Under the pieces are notes generated by a model. The model saw only the letters and a list, made by a program, of their open reading frames with translations, ran no database searches and was not told the origin of the DNA. A stretch of DNA of 53,978 nt from JBBPYR01 sp038199755 (GTDB lineage Bacteria > Chloroflexota > Ktedonobacteria > Ktedonobacterales > Ktedonobacteraceae). A program made the translations under genes and the position numbers. The stretch is taken from NCBI GenBank assembly GCA_038199755.1, contig JBBPYR010000187.1:1-53978 (forward strand), in the 5' to 3' direction. The stretch's first letter is position 1, and each line of letters begins with the position of its first letter. This document shows positions 15,556-25,007 of the stretch, piece by piece.

Positions 15556-16791
15556 GTGCAAGAGCGGGTGATTGTTGGTATCGACGTTGGCACAACAAAG
15601 ATCTGCGTCCTCGTCGGCGAGTTAGATCGTGACGGGAAGCTGAATATTGTTGGCGTCGGCACCTGCCCTTCGCAAGGGTTACGCCGCGGGGTGGTAGTGA
15701 ACATTGAAGAGACGGTCACTTCCATCGCGGCGGCGTTAGATCGTGCGGAGCGGCTTTCTGGTAAAAAAATTACATCGGCCTACGTCGGTATCGCGGGAAG
15801 CCATATCGAATCGGAGAATAGCAAAGGCTTCGTCGCTATCTCGCCTAGCCATCGCGATATCGTTCAGAACGATATCAGCCGCGCTATCGAGGTGGCACGC
15901 GCCATCGCCATCCCAGCCAACCGCGAGGTGATTCACGTCATCCCTCGTGGCTACGTCGTGGATGGACAGGAGGGCATTAAAAACCCGATTGGCATGTCCG
16001 GTTTTCGCCTGGAAGTAGAGACGCACATCATCACCGGCGCGGTATCTTCCATCAACAATCTCATCAAGTGCGTCCATAAGGCACAGGTCGAGATCGAAGA
16101 CCTCGTGTTAGAGCCGCTCGCCTCTAGCGAGGCGGTGCTAGCGGATGGCGAAACAGATCTGGGTGTGGCTCTCGTTGACATCGGCGGTGGCACCACTGAT
16201 ATCGCCGTCTTCACCGACGGTGCTATTTGGCAATCAGTGGTGCTACCCATCGGTGGCAACCATGTGACCAATGACATCGCTATTGGCCTACGCCTACCCT
16301 TCGCGGTTGCCGAGGAATTGAAAATCACCTATGGACATTGTGACCCTGCAGCCATCGACGATGATGACATGATTGACCTGTCACAGTTCATGCCCGATTG
16401 CAATGATCTCGTGCCGCGCAAATTGCTTGCGGAAATCATTCAGGCCCGTGTCGAAGAACTCTTCAGCATGGTCCACGAAGAAATCAAAAAAGCTGGCTAT
16501 GATGGGCTTCTTCCCGCAGGATTAGTAGTGACGGGTGGCTGCGCAGAGCTACCAGGCATTCTCAACCTCGCGGGCCAAACACTCGATTTACCTGCTCGCA
16601 TCGGCTCGCCGCTCGGCCTGCACGGGTTGGCTGACTCTATCAGCCGTCCCGCCTATGCTACCGCCGTCGGCCTGCTACTTTGGGGGCTACGCCATACCTC
16701 TCTTCTCATCGATGAGGAGGAGCCAGAGACGCAAGAAACGAACGATGTCTTCTCTCGTCTCGGCCGTTGGCTACGTGCATTCATTCCATAA
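15556..16791 (+). CDS. ftsA: Cell division protein FtsA
   Basis: 411 residues from GTG 15556, which has AGGAG eight bases upstream; the in-frame ATG 15529 has no ribosome site and would add MDRPIGANI. Actin-fold motifs: VGIDVGTTKICVLVGEL at the start, the 1C domain after GLRRGVVVNIEETVTSI, DIGGGTTDIAVF (phosphate 2) and VVTGGCAELPGI (adenosine motif). The C-terminus FSRLGRWLRAFIP is the amphipathic helix that anchors FtsZ to the membrane. Follows ftsQ, precedes ftsZ. Firm. Confidence 0.95.
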   Translation: MQERVIVGIDVGTTKICVLVGELDRDGKLNIVGVGTCPSQGLRRGVVVNIEETVTSIAAALDRAERLSGKKITSAYVGIAGSHIESENSKGFVAISPSHRDIVQNDISRAIEVARAIAIPANREVIHVIPRGYVVDGQEGIKNPIGMSGFRLEVETHIITGAVSSINNLIKCVHKAQVEIEDLVLEPLASSEAVLADGETDLGVALVDIGGGTTDIAVFTDGAIWQSVVLPIGGNHVTNDIAIGLRLPFAVAEELKITYGHCDPAAIDDDDMIDLSQFMPDCNDLVPRKLLAEIIQARVEELFSMVHEEIKKAGYDGLLPAGLVVTGGCAELPGILNLAGQTLDLPARIGSPLGLHGLADSISRPAYATAVGLLLWGLRHTSLLIDEEEPETQETNDVFSRLGRWLRAFIP

Positions 16792-16810
16792 GCGATGAAA
16801 GACGCGGTTT

Positions 16811-16834
16811 CTGCTCTGTAGGGAGACAGAGCAG
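16811..16834 (+). other. Hairpin between ftsA and ftsZ
   Basis: CTGCTCTGT (16811-16819) pairs with ACAGAGCAG (16826-16834) around a 6-nt loop, 9 perfect pairs, with no T-run after it. It lies in the 102-bp gap before ftsZ and may stabilise or process the ftsZ message rather than terminate; that role is inference. Confidence 0.6.
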
Positions 16835-16893
16835 TTCCTCTGCTACATCTCGTTCGTCCTACAGTGTAGAACCTTGAAAGGGGCCACGGAGAT

Positions 16894-18630
16894 ATGTTAC
16901 CAATGGGAAATCATCAAATAGAAGGCTTCGCACAGATTCGTGTAATCGGCGTCGGTGGTGGAGGTAGCAATGCAGTCAATCGTATGATTCAGGCAAATAT
17001 GATGGGCATTGAATTTATTGCTATCAACACCGATGCCCAAGCTCTGCTTCTGACCGAGGCTGCACATCGCATCCGCATCGGCGATAAGTTGACCCGTGGT
17101 CTCGGAGCTGGCGGCAACCCTAGCGTGGGTGGCAAAGCCGCCGAAGAGAACGCGGAAGAGATTTACGAAGCTCTTAAAGGCTCGGATATGGTGTTCATCA
17201 CCGCCGGTATGGGCGGTGGCACCGGCACCGGAGCCAGTCCTGTCGTCGCGCAAATCGCCCGCGAACTCGGCGCGCTCACCGTCGGCGTCGTCACGAAGCC
17301 CTTCACATTCGAGGGCAAGAAACGCCAACTCTCAGCCGAAGAGGGCATCGCCAATCTGAAACAACACGTCGATACCCTCATTACCGTACCGAACGACCGC
17401 CTCTTGCAGGTGGCCGACAAGCGCATGCCGCTCTCTGATGCCTTCCGCCTCGCGGATGACGTTCTCCGTCAAGGCATCCAGGGCATTAGCGACCTGATCA
17501 CTGTCCCAGGCTTGATTAACTTGGACTTCGCCGATGTGAAAACTATCATGTCTGCCGCAGGATCCGCGCTGATGGCGATTGGCGAGGGCACAGGCGACAC
17601 CCGCGCCATCGATGCCGCACAGATGGCGATTGCCAGCCCATTGCTCGACATCGATATCAGCGGTGCGCGTGGCGTGCTCTTCAACATCACAGGTGGTACC
17701 GACCTGACGCTGTATGAAGTCAATGAGGCTGCCGACATCATCAGCCGCGCCGCCCATCCAGAGGCCAATATCATCTTTGGGGCAGTGCAGGACAGCAAAT
17801 ATGATGGCAAGGTCAAAATCACGGTCATCGCGACTGGCTTTGACAATGTGCAGCATCCGCATGCACGTCAGTCAATTGCAACTCCACACCAGTACTCACA
17901 ACCACAGCAGCCCGTACGACCAGAGTATGATCGCAGCAAAATTTATCAGGTATCGCAGGCACAGTCCAACAACGGGGGTAATAGCAACAACGGCACGGGC
18001 AACACACCCACCCGTTCACCCTACGCTCAATCGCAGGGCTATGGCTCCTTGCCAATCACACCGCCGCCGCTCAATGTCTCGAACCATCCAACGGGACCGC
18101 TACCAAATAGGCAAGCGGCTCCCCCGTCAGTATCAACGCAACCTGAGCGCACCAATATGCGACCAAACATGAACGTACAGAATGGCATGGTTAGCTCGCT
18201 ACAGTCCGACACCGCCGGACGCATGCGCGTGGCCACACCACCAATGTCGGTTGCACAACCTGTTCAGCCCATGCAGCCTATGCAGCCGCCAGTATCAGTC
18301 ATGCAACAGCCCATGCAGCAAGCGCATAGCCAGGCTTACGATGCTGTTATGGACTACGAGGACCAAGAAGAGTTCACGCTACTCGACGAGCCTGTTGACT
18401 CGGCAGAGCAAAGGGGCGACACCTCACCCATCACCGATGGACACCGAGGACATAACCTCCCTGTCCCTGAGCCAGAGGCACAGCCGGTGCAACGTCCACC
18501 AGCCGCACAGCGTCCTATTCGCCGCGTAGACCGTAACGCCGCCGATATGCCGCGTAACAATCCGCCGCCGCGCAATAACCCGCCCTCCGGAGATGTCATC
18601 GACATCCCCGCCTTCCTACGCAAACGCTAA
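16894..18630 (+). CDS. ftsZ: Cell division GTPase FtsZ with long C-terminal linker
   Basis: 578 residues. GTPase core: VIGVGGGGSNAVNRMI (18-33), tubulin signature GGGTGTG (107-113), and the T7-loop segment INLDFADVKTIM. The core ends near VKITVIATGFDNVQ (about residue 310). A Pro/Gln/Asn/Met-rich linker of about 250 residues follows, with the repeat QPVQPMQPMQPP, and then the canonical C-terminal peptide DVIDIPAFLRKR that binds FtsA. The linker is several times the usual length. Start ATG 16894 is served by AAAGGGG at 16878; ATG 16903 is an alternative. It polymerises into the Z-ring at mid-cell. Last gene of the dcw cluster. Confidence 0.97.
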   Translation: MLPMGNHQIEGFAQIRVIGVGGGGSNAVNRMIQANMMGIEFIAINTDAQALLLTEAAHRIRIGDKLTRGLGAGGNPSVGGKAAEENAEEIYEALKGSDMVFITAGMGGGTGTGASPVVAQIARELGALTVGVVTKPFTFEGKKRQLSAEEGIANLKQHVDTLITVPNDRLLQVADKRMPLSDAFRLADDVLRQGIQGISDLITVPGLINLDFADVKTIMSAAGSALMAIGEGTGDTRAIDAAQMAIASPLLDIDISGARGVLFNITGGTDLTLYEVNEAADIISRAAHPEANIIFGAVQDSKYDGKVKITVIATGFDNVQHPHARQSIATPHQYSQPQQPVRPEYDRSKIYQVSQAQSNNGGNSNNGTGNTPTRSPYAQSQGYGSLPITPPPLNVSNHPTGPLPNRQAAPPSVSTQPERTNMRPNMNVQNGMVSSLQSDTAGRMRVATPPMSVAQPVQPMQPMQPPVSVMQQPMQQAHSQAYDAVMDYEDQEEFTLLDEPVDSAEQRGDTSPITDGHRGHNLPVPEPEAQPVQRPPAAQRPIRRVDRNAADMPRNNPPPRNNPPSGDVIDIPAFLRKR

Positions 18631-18677
18631 GGAAGCGATAAAGGCGATAAAACTCGGCTAGCTCCGCCTAATCTTGC

Positions 18678-18708
18678 CGTAACGCTCAGTTAACCGCTGA
18701 GCGTTACG
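18678..18708. terminator. Hairpin terminator after ftsZ
   Basis: CGTAACGCTCAG (18678-18689) pairs with CTGAGCGTTACG (18697-18708), loop TTAACCG, followed by CTTTATATT. Located between converging ftsZ and a glycosyltransferase gene. Confidence 0.75.
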
Positions 18709-18710
18709 CT

Positions 18711-19883
18711 TTATATTGATGATCTTGTATTTGCACATATGCTTGCGTAGAGTTCCTCCCAACAGCTCAGCACCTTCTTGCTACTATGTTTGGCAATGAT
18801 ACGCAGACTTTCCTGTCCCATACGCTCGCGTAACGCTTCGTCTTGCAACAGCACATTGATAGCGTGTGCCAGTTCATCGCTTTGTCCAGGAGAGAAGAGC
18901 AAACCATTTTCGCCATCATGTACCAGTTCGGGCAATGCATAGGCATTCGCGGCAATCACAGCTAGACCACAAGCCATAGCCTCCATCGTGGAGAGGCTTT
19001 GCAACTCCGCCTCGGAAGGAATGACAAAGAGTGCCGCCTCACGCCGTAGGGCCAAAAGATCCTCATCTTGTACATATCCTAAAAAACTGACACGATGAGC
19101 AATACCAAGTTGAGTTGCCAATTTGCGCAGGCGCATCTCGTCTGGTCCAGCCCCCACCAGCACACAATGAGCATTATCCTGCACATGCGGGATGGCACGG
19201 AGCAGCACCTCGACGCGCTTCTCACTGCTCATACGATTCACATGGAGTATCAGAGGCTGCGTTTCTGGTAGGTGTAGACGTGAACGTAAGAATGGGGTGG
19301 ACGGTCCGGGCGAGAATTGATGCAAGTCAATACCGTTCGAGATGACAGCGGATGGCCTGCGCAAGCCTTGTTCGTGCAAGAGGTTGAGACCCGTCTGCGT
19401 TGGCACAGTGATGAACGTACACCGGCTGTAAAGGCTAGTGAGGTAGGCGTGGGTGAACAAACTGATGCCCTTGCCGATGAATGGGACAGAGGCAAGGGAG
19501 GGAAGCGTATTGACCGCCAGATAATGATTTGTAGCGATGACAGGCCTGCGCAAATGCCGACCCAATAGTTGTGCAAGCGTCCCCATAACGATTGGCGAAT
19601 GAATGTGAATGATATCAGGCTTAAGCTTTGTGAGCAACCTGTGCATGGTCACAAAGGGCCAGAGGGGAATGCGCTGACCCTTATAAGTTGGCCATTCAAA
19701 CGAGGCAAAACGATACACCCGCACCTTCTGCTCCAAAGCATGTCCATTGCGTGCCGTGGCACTGGGTGCTGCAACCCATACACGGTGCCCAAGTGCCGCA
19801 AGGCTTGTCGCTAGGCGATGGACAACAGTGGGCACGCCACCGGGCATGGGATGATACTGGTCGGTCACTAATACAATTCGCAT
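18711..19883 (-). CDS. GT4-type glycosyltransferase
   Basis: 390 residues, GT-B fold. N-terminal acceptor domain starts MRIVLVTDQYHPMPGGVPTV then VHRLATSLAALGHRVWVAAP; the C-terminal nucleotide-sugar domain has HVNRMSSEKRVEVLLRAIPH and the E-x7-E motif region MEAMACGLAVIAANAYALPE. Closest in style to family 4 mannosyl/glucosyl transferases acting on phosphatidylinositol or diacylglycerol acceptors (PimB-like); substrate cannot be read from sequence. It is 39 bp downstream of another glycosyltransferase gene on the same strand, so the two probably make a glycolipid together (inference). No signal peptide. Confidence 0.88.
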   Translation of the reverse strand: MRIVLVTDQYHPMPGGVPTVVHRLATSLAALGHRVWVAAPSATARNGHALEQKVRVYRFASFEWPTYKGQRIPLWPFVTMHRLLTKLKPDIIHIHSPIVMGTLAQLLGRHLRRPVIATNHYLAVNTLPSLASVPFIGKGISLFTHAYLTSLYSRCTFITVPTQTGLNLLHEQGLRRPSAVISNGIDLHQFSPGPSTPFLRSRLHLPETQPLILHVNRMSSEKRVEVLLRAIPHVQDNAHCVLVGAGPDEMRLRKLATQLGIAHRVSFLGYVQDEDLLALRREAALFVIPSEAELQSLSTMEAMACGLAVIAANAYALPELVHDGENGLLFSPGQSDELAHAINVLLQDEALRERMGQESLRIIAKHSSKKVLSCWEELYASICANTRSSI

Positions 19884-19922
19884 AACATTCCACTTTCTGT
19901 TCGATACATCGCCATTGTACCA

Positions 19923-21092
19923 CTAGCACAAGTCAGCGGAGAGCGCATGCACAAGTGGCACAATGCGCTTGGTGCCCTCAACATTCCAGGAGCGGTAGGC
20001 ATTGATGGAGGCCGACATCGTGTGAAGCTGTTCGGGATAATGAACGAGCGCTGTTAGCAGCGCTTGCTGCTCATGCTGCTGCAAGGCAATCCAACCTAAA
20101 CCGTAACGTCGAATAAACGTCAAATTTGCGTGTTCCTGACCGGGGATATAGGAGGTAGCAATAAAGGGTTTGCCTAACATAAGCGACTCGAACAGCATAT
20201 TAGGACCAGCCTTGCCCATAATCACATCTGCGGCAGCCATATACGGGGCAATTTCTTTCGTGTAGGGCAAGACAGCAAGGTTGCGCGTATCTTTGTAACG
20301 CTCGTATAAGACGCGATTGGTGCCCGTAGCCAGGATTACCTGCACCCGTCCTGTGCGGTCATTCACTGCCTGGATATGCTCTATGGTACGCTCAACATGC
20401 GCCGCACCTTCACTGCCTCCCTGCAGAAAGATGGTGAAGCGGTCTGAGACAAGATGGAGTTGAGCTAGCAGTTCGTCGCGTTGCTCTTTATTCATGTCGA
20501 AAGCGCGAGCGAATTGAGCGCGTACAGGCCAACCAACCAGATGTAAGCGTTCGGGCGCAAAACCCGCGCACAGTGCTTGTTTATAGGTCTCACGCGTGGA
20601 AGCAAGGGTAGCAGCAGCCCCACGTTCGCTGAGCCATGCCGCGTGAACACCATTGGCGTCTGAGAAGAGAGAGACCAGCGGCACGGTTGAGGAGTGTTTC
20701 TCCACTACCCGCAAGACCTCATACGTAAGAAACGGATAGGTGCTGATAATAAGATCTGGTTGCACGGTATCCAGCAAGAGAGTAAGTTGACGACGAAACA
20801 CAGCAGCAAAAACCTGATGTGCGACTAATGCCCGTGCTGGTGCATCAAAAAATTGAAATTCCGCAGCCCACAGCCAGAGGGCATAGCGACTCACCATCCG
20901 ATAATGCCACTGAAAGAAGGATGGTTGCGGATCGACAATCGTGACGGTAGGCAGAGTTACCTTTTGCTCGTTTTCTCCACCACTCACTAACGCATCCTCG
21001 ATCAGTAAGTCTTGCAGGGCTTCGGCCAAACTGACGTGACCTCCGCCAGTCCTTGAAGTCAGCAGCAAAATATTCTTATAGCGTTGCATCAA
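19923..21092 (-). CDS. MGDG synthase-like glycosyltransferase (GT28 type)
   Basis: 389 residues. Starts MMQRYKNILLLTSRTGGGHV then SLAEALQDLL, the lipid-binding head of monogalactosyldiacylglycerol synthase/processive diacylglycerol glucosyltransferases. Further PDLIISTYPFLTYEVLR, FTIFLQGGSEGAAHVERTIE and the C-terminal MAAADVIMGKAGPNMLFESL with GKPFIATSYIPGQEHANL, the UDP-sugar site. Likely transfers a hexose to diacylglycerol at the inner membrane leaflet. Directly upstream of the GT4 gene in the same direction. Family firm; product sugar and processivity unknown. Confidence 0.88.
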   Translation of the reverse strand: MMQRYKNILLLTSRTGGGHVSLAEALQDLLIEDALVSGGENEQKVTLPTVTIVDPQPSFFQWHYRMVSRYALWLWAAEFQFFDAPARALVAHQVFAAVFRRQLTLLLDTVQPDLIISTYPFLTYEVLRVVEKHSSTVPLVSLFSDANGVHAAWLSERGAAATLASTRETYKQALCAGFAPERLHLVGWPVRAQFARAFDMNKEQRDELLAQLHLVSDRFTIFLQGGSEGAAHVERTIEHIQAVNDRTGRVQVILATGTNRVLYERYKDTRNLAVLPYTKEIAPYMAAADVIMGKAGPNMLFESLMLGKPFIATSYIPGQEHANLTFIRRYGLGWIALQQHEQQALLTALVHYPEQLHTMSASINAYRSWNVEGTKRIVPLVHALSADLC

Positions 21093-21212
21093 ATTCTTTC
21101 TAGTAGCGTAATTGACGTGTATATCATATAATAAAGCACCTCTATATCACATCTTGCCAGTTGCCCTGGTTGAGAATATCCGAAAATCTGTAAGAAGGTC
21201 GTCAATAGCTTT

Positions 21213-22049
21213 ATGTTGTCATATCAACTACAAGGGAGCGGTAATCCCTTACTCCTTATCCACGGCTGGGGTGTGACCTACCCAACATGGCGTGAACTCA
21301 TTCCGTTGCTTGTCCCTCATTTTCAATTGATTCTGATAGAACTTCCCGGTATGGGTACAACCCAGGAGATCGCGCCAGAAAAGCCATACTATCCCGCTTG
21401 CGCTGAGGCATTGGAAGAACTACGTATCGCGCTGCACATCGAAAGATGGGCGATTCTTGCTTACTCAACGGGTACACGCGCGTCTGAGGCCTATATCCAA
21501 GCATATCCACAACGTGTGTCACAGGCGGTCTTCCTCTGTCCTGCCTACATACGTAAGTCCTGGCAGGCCGCGATCCAAATTGAGCAATGGATCGACTCGA
21601 AGTACTCGCGGGTGGCAAATTGGTTTTTATCTGGTTGGCCACTCTACGGCTTTTTGTTCGGCTTCGGCTTCAACCTGCGAAATCACGATTATGTTCAGGA
21701 ATGGATGAACGAGATTACCATGCACCCACAGCATACACTTAAACGCACGCTATTTGACCTCCCAGGCAAAGGGCGCGCTCCCTTTATGCTGCCCACGTCC
21801 CCAGCAGTCCCCTCGCTCTTCATCTGGGGACGACAAGACGCTCTGATTGCACGCCCACCTCGTTTACATCCCAACGACATCATTATTTTTGCCAACCACA
21901 GCGCACCCATCGTGAACCCACACAGCATCGTCTCAATTGCGCTAACATTTTTTCAAGAGGAACAGAAAAGTGATGGTGTAGCAAGAGGGCAGAAAAGCCC
22001 TTCACATGATATGATGATACAAGAGCCTGCAAAAAGTTTGCAGCAATGA
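21213..22049 (+). CDS. Alpha/beta hydrolase
   Basis: 278 residues. Canonical fold start: LLLIHGWGVTYPTWRELIPL with the oxyanion HGWG, then LIELPGMGT, and nucleophile elbow AYSTG (Ser about residue 89, position one is Ala instead of Gly). An acid is likely in FIWGRQDALIARP and a histidine in NHSAPIVNPHS near the C-terminus. Resembles BioH/menH-type esterases but substrate is not predictable. It ends 22 bp before the FHA-ABC transporter gene, suggesting co-transcription. The tail after residue 250 is polar and poorly conserved looking. Confidence 0.85.
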   Translation: MLSYQLQGSGNPLLLIHGWGVTYPTWRELIPLLVPHFQLILIELPGMGTTQEIAPEKPYYPACAEALEELRIALHIERWAILAYSTGTRASEAYIQAYPQRVSQAVFLCPAYIRKSWQAAIQIEQWIDSKYSRVANWFLSGWPLYGFLFGFGFNLRNHDYVQEWMNEITMHPQHTLKRTLFDLPGKGRAPFMLPTSPAVPSLFIWGRQDALIARPPRLHPNDIIIFANHSAPIVNPHSIVSIALTFFQEEQKSDGVARGQKSPSHDMMIQEPAKSLQQ

Positions 22050-22071
22050 GTTCCTACCTCAGAGGTTATGG

Positions 22072-24996
22072 ATGAACACAGACAACACAGACAACATAGG
22101 CAACATAGCACCCAACACGGCTTTTATTACCTTTCTCAAGGGCCCCCTCATCGGCCAAACGTTTCGCATTGATAAACCGATCACCACCATTGGACGCCAT
22201 GTGAGTAATGATATCTTCATTCCTGATGCCCAGGTTTCAAGATATCATGCCCGCCTGTTACGCAATGAAAAGTCGTGGAGCATTGAAAATCTCTCCCAAG
22301 CGAGCACGACGACGATTGATCAAAACCGTATACAACAGGGAACCATTGAGAACAATAGCAAGGTGAGCTTGGGCGGAAATACCTCGTTCCTCTTCTCGTT
22401 CACACCCAACAACGAACTACTGGAAAATACACTCATCACCACCCAATCATTAGCAACCCAAAAAGCATCTACCCCTCCGATGCATGCAGAAGCGCAGGTC
22501 TCAACCAACCCAGAACTGTCTCCGCAACCCGCCGACAGTGTACGACCAGCACCATCTCCTCAACCAGCACCGCGCCCTGGCGACCGCACAGAAATAGCTT
22601 CATTCTCAGCACTCGGCATCCCTTCCTTTGAGGTGACAGATAATACAACTGGCCTACACAAGAATTATCCATTGGCACAACCAATCATCAACATTGGACG
22701 CGACCAGACTAACGATATCGTTATCGACGATCCCATCGTTTCCGATTTTCACCTCCAAATTGAACGTCAGAATAACCAATGGGTGCTCATCCATCCTCAC
22801 CCTAGCCAGAAACAAACGAGCAACGGTCTACTTTATCAGGGTAGTAAACTGCAAGGCAATAAGTCCTTTCGCAAACCGTTAATACGCGGAGATGTGTTCC
22901 GTATCGAAGATAAAAACGGCACACTGATCACCCTCACCTACAATGATGGCAGTGCCGGGCCGCAGGTCATCCTTCCCAGCATCCAGCCCATTGCGTTGAA
23001 CGCTGCTCAGATGACTATTGGACGACAGCCCGACAATACCATCATACTCAATCATCCACAAGTCTCCGCTCATCATGCTAGCCTCAGCACAGAAGGAGCG
23101 GCACATCGTCTCATCGACCTGAACAGTAGCAACCGCACCTATGTCAATGGCATCAGTATTACCAGTACGGTGCTGAAGCCCGACGATGAAATCCATATCG
23201 GCCCATATCGACTTATCTATACAGGCAGTGAACTCAGACAATACGACGAAAGTGTAAGCATTGGTATTAATGCCATCAATCTCAAGAAAGTGGGCAACAA
23301 TCAAACAGTCCTACTCGACTCTATTTCACTCAGCATCCCACCACGCTCCTTCGTTGCCCTCGTTGGGGGATCTGGCACAGGAAAATCGACGCTACTGGAT
23401 GCATTGAGCGGTCTACGGCCTGCACAAGAGGGTTCGGTTTTCTATAATGGACAAGATTATTATAGCCATCTCTCCGCCTTCAGATCACAGCTTGGCTATG
23501 TCCCGCAGGAAGACATCATTCACCGCGATCTCACAGTAGAACGGGCACTGTATTATGCTGCTAGACTACGCCTGCCAGCAGACTTTACACAGGAGCAAAT
23601 CAATCAGCGCATTGATGAGGTGTTGGAAGACGTGGAGATGACATACCGCCGTTCGCTACTGATCAAAAAGCTCTCCGGTGGCCAACGCAAACGTGTCTCC
23701 ATCGCGCTCGAGTTACTGGCTAATCCCAGCATCTTCTTTCTAGACGAACCAACCTCTGGACTTGATCCGGGCCTGGATCGTAAGATGATGCTCCTCTTAC
23801 GCAAGCTCGCCGACAAAGGGCATACGATTCTCTTGGTCACGCACGCGACCAATAATATTAATGTATGTGATATGGTCTGCTTCCTGGCTCAAGGTGGACG
23901 TCTGGCTTATTTCGGGCCACCAGAGGAGGCAAAAGCGTTCTTCAAGCAACCAGACTTTGCTGAAATCTACAATAGTCTCGAGCCAACCGATGAACAGCCA
24001 GCTATTCCCCAGGAGGCCAAAGAACGCTTCAATACATCACCCGCCGCTCAAAAATATATCGCACAACCGCTGCTTCAGGGTACACAGAAAACGGCTGGTG
24101 TAGCACAGAAAGCATTACCCGGGAATACGCAGGAACAACAGCGAGCAAAAGTATCAGGGCGGCGCAATCCCTTTAAGCAATTCGGTATTCTGTGCCAACG
24201 CTACATAGAGTTACTCTGGAATGATAAATGGAATCTCGCCATTTTACTGTTACAGGCCCCGATCATAGGCGTCATTCTCTTTATTCTGGTACACACACTG
24301 AACGAAACGACCATCTTCAAGGCTCCTATCTCGCTTGCTAATCAAGGAGACGCACAGCGGTTTCTCTTCATCCTCTCTTTCGCTGCCCTCATGTTTGGCT
24401 GCATCAATGCCTCACGTGAGATCATTAAAGAGATACATATTTATGAGCGAGAGCGCACCGTCAATCTAGGCATCCTTCCCTACCTGCTATCCAAGGTGAC
24501 TATATTGGGTACAATCTGCCTTTTACAATGTGCGGTGTTGCTCGCAATCATGGCTCTAGCCGCGCAATTTTATCAGGGAATATTCATTTCAGAACTCTGG
24601 GAAGCCTATATCACGATAGCCCTTGTATCGGTTGGCGGTGTCATGATCGGCTTGACTATCTCAGCATTTGTGCGCAACAACGACCAGGCTATGAGCTTTA
24701 TCCCATTGCTACTGCTACCACAGATTATCTTTTCGGGTAGCATGTTTCCCTTAAAAAATATCCCGATGCAAGTGTTCGGCGCACTCTTTTCCCTTCGTTG
24801 GGGTATGGCAGCACTGGGATCCTCTATGAACTTGATCGGGAATGGGGATAAAGTCTTCGGTACCTGCGATGCCTGTAATACCTACCAACATAGCCAGCAT
24901 TACCTGCTATTGACGTGGGGGGCAATCATCGCCTCAATCCTGCTGCTGACAATACTCACGGCCATCTTGCTCAAGCGCAGAGATGTGAAAAGATGA
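22072..24996 (+). CDS. Triple-FHA ABC transporter (ATPase and permease fused, ABCG-like)
   Basis: 974 residues. Three FHA phosphothreonine-binding domains: first with GRHVSND (41-47) and SRYH (56-59); second with GRDQTND followed by SDFH (about 205-230); third with GRQPDNT then SAHH and NSSNRTYVNG (about 320-365). Then an ABC ATPase with Walker A GGSGTGKST (432-440), signature LSGGQ (534-538) and Walker B IFFLDE (554-559), followed by a six-helix ABC2-type membrane domain (about 710-974). The fused half-transporter layout is that of ABCG proteins. FHA domains imply control by Ser/Thr kinase phosphorylation; no kinase gene lies here. Regions around 110-180 and 630-700 are Pro/Gln-rich linkers. 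Substrate unknown. Confidence 0.92.
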   Translation: MNTDNTDNIGNIAPNTAFITFLKGPLIGQTFRIDKPITTIGRHVSNDIFIPDAQVSRYHARLLRNEKSWSIENLSQASTTTIDQNRIQQGTIENNSKVSLGGNTSFLFSFTPNNELLENTLITTQSLATQKASTPPMHAEAQVSTNPELSPQPADSVRPAPSPQPAPRPGDRTEIASFSALGIPSFEVTDNTTGLHKNYPLAQPIINIGRDQTNDIVIDDPIVSDFHLQIERQNNQWVLIHPHPSQKQTSNGLLYQGSKLQGNKSFRKPLIRGDVFRIEDKNGTLITLTYNDGSAGPQVILPSIQPIALNAAQMTIGRQPDNTIILNHPQVSAHHASLSTEGAAHRLIDLNSSNRTYVNGISITSTVLKPDDEIHIGPYRLIYTGSELRQYDESVSIGINAINLKKVGNNQTVLLDSISLSIPPRSFVALVGGSGTGKSTLLDALSGLRPAQEGSVFYNGQDYYSHLSAFRSQLGYVPQEDIIHRDLTVERALYYAARLRLPADFTQEQINQRIDEVLEDVEMTYRRSLLIKKLSGGQRKRVSIALELLANPSIFFLDEPTSGLDPGLDRKMMLLLRKLADKGHTILLVTHATNNINVCDMVCFLAQGGRLAYFGPPEEAKAFFKQPDFAEIYNSLEPTDEQPAIPQEAKERFNTSPAAQKYIAQPLLQGTQKTAGVAQKALPGNTQEQQRAKVSGRRNPFKQFGILCQRYIELLWNDKWNLAILLLQAPIIGVILFILVHTLNETTIFKAPISLANQGDAQRFLFILSFAALMFGCINASREIIKEIHIYERERTVNLGILPYLLSKVTILGTICLLQCAVLLAIMALAAQFYQGIFISELWEAYITIALVSVGGVMIGLTISAFVRNNDQAMSFIPLLLLPQIIFSGSMFPLKNIPMQVFGALFSLRWGMAALGSSMNLIGNGDKVFGTCDACNTYQHSQHYLLLTWGAIIASILLLTILTAILLKRRDVKR

Positions 24997-25007
24997 CCGC
25001 GTGCATC

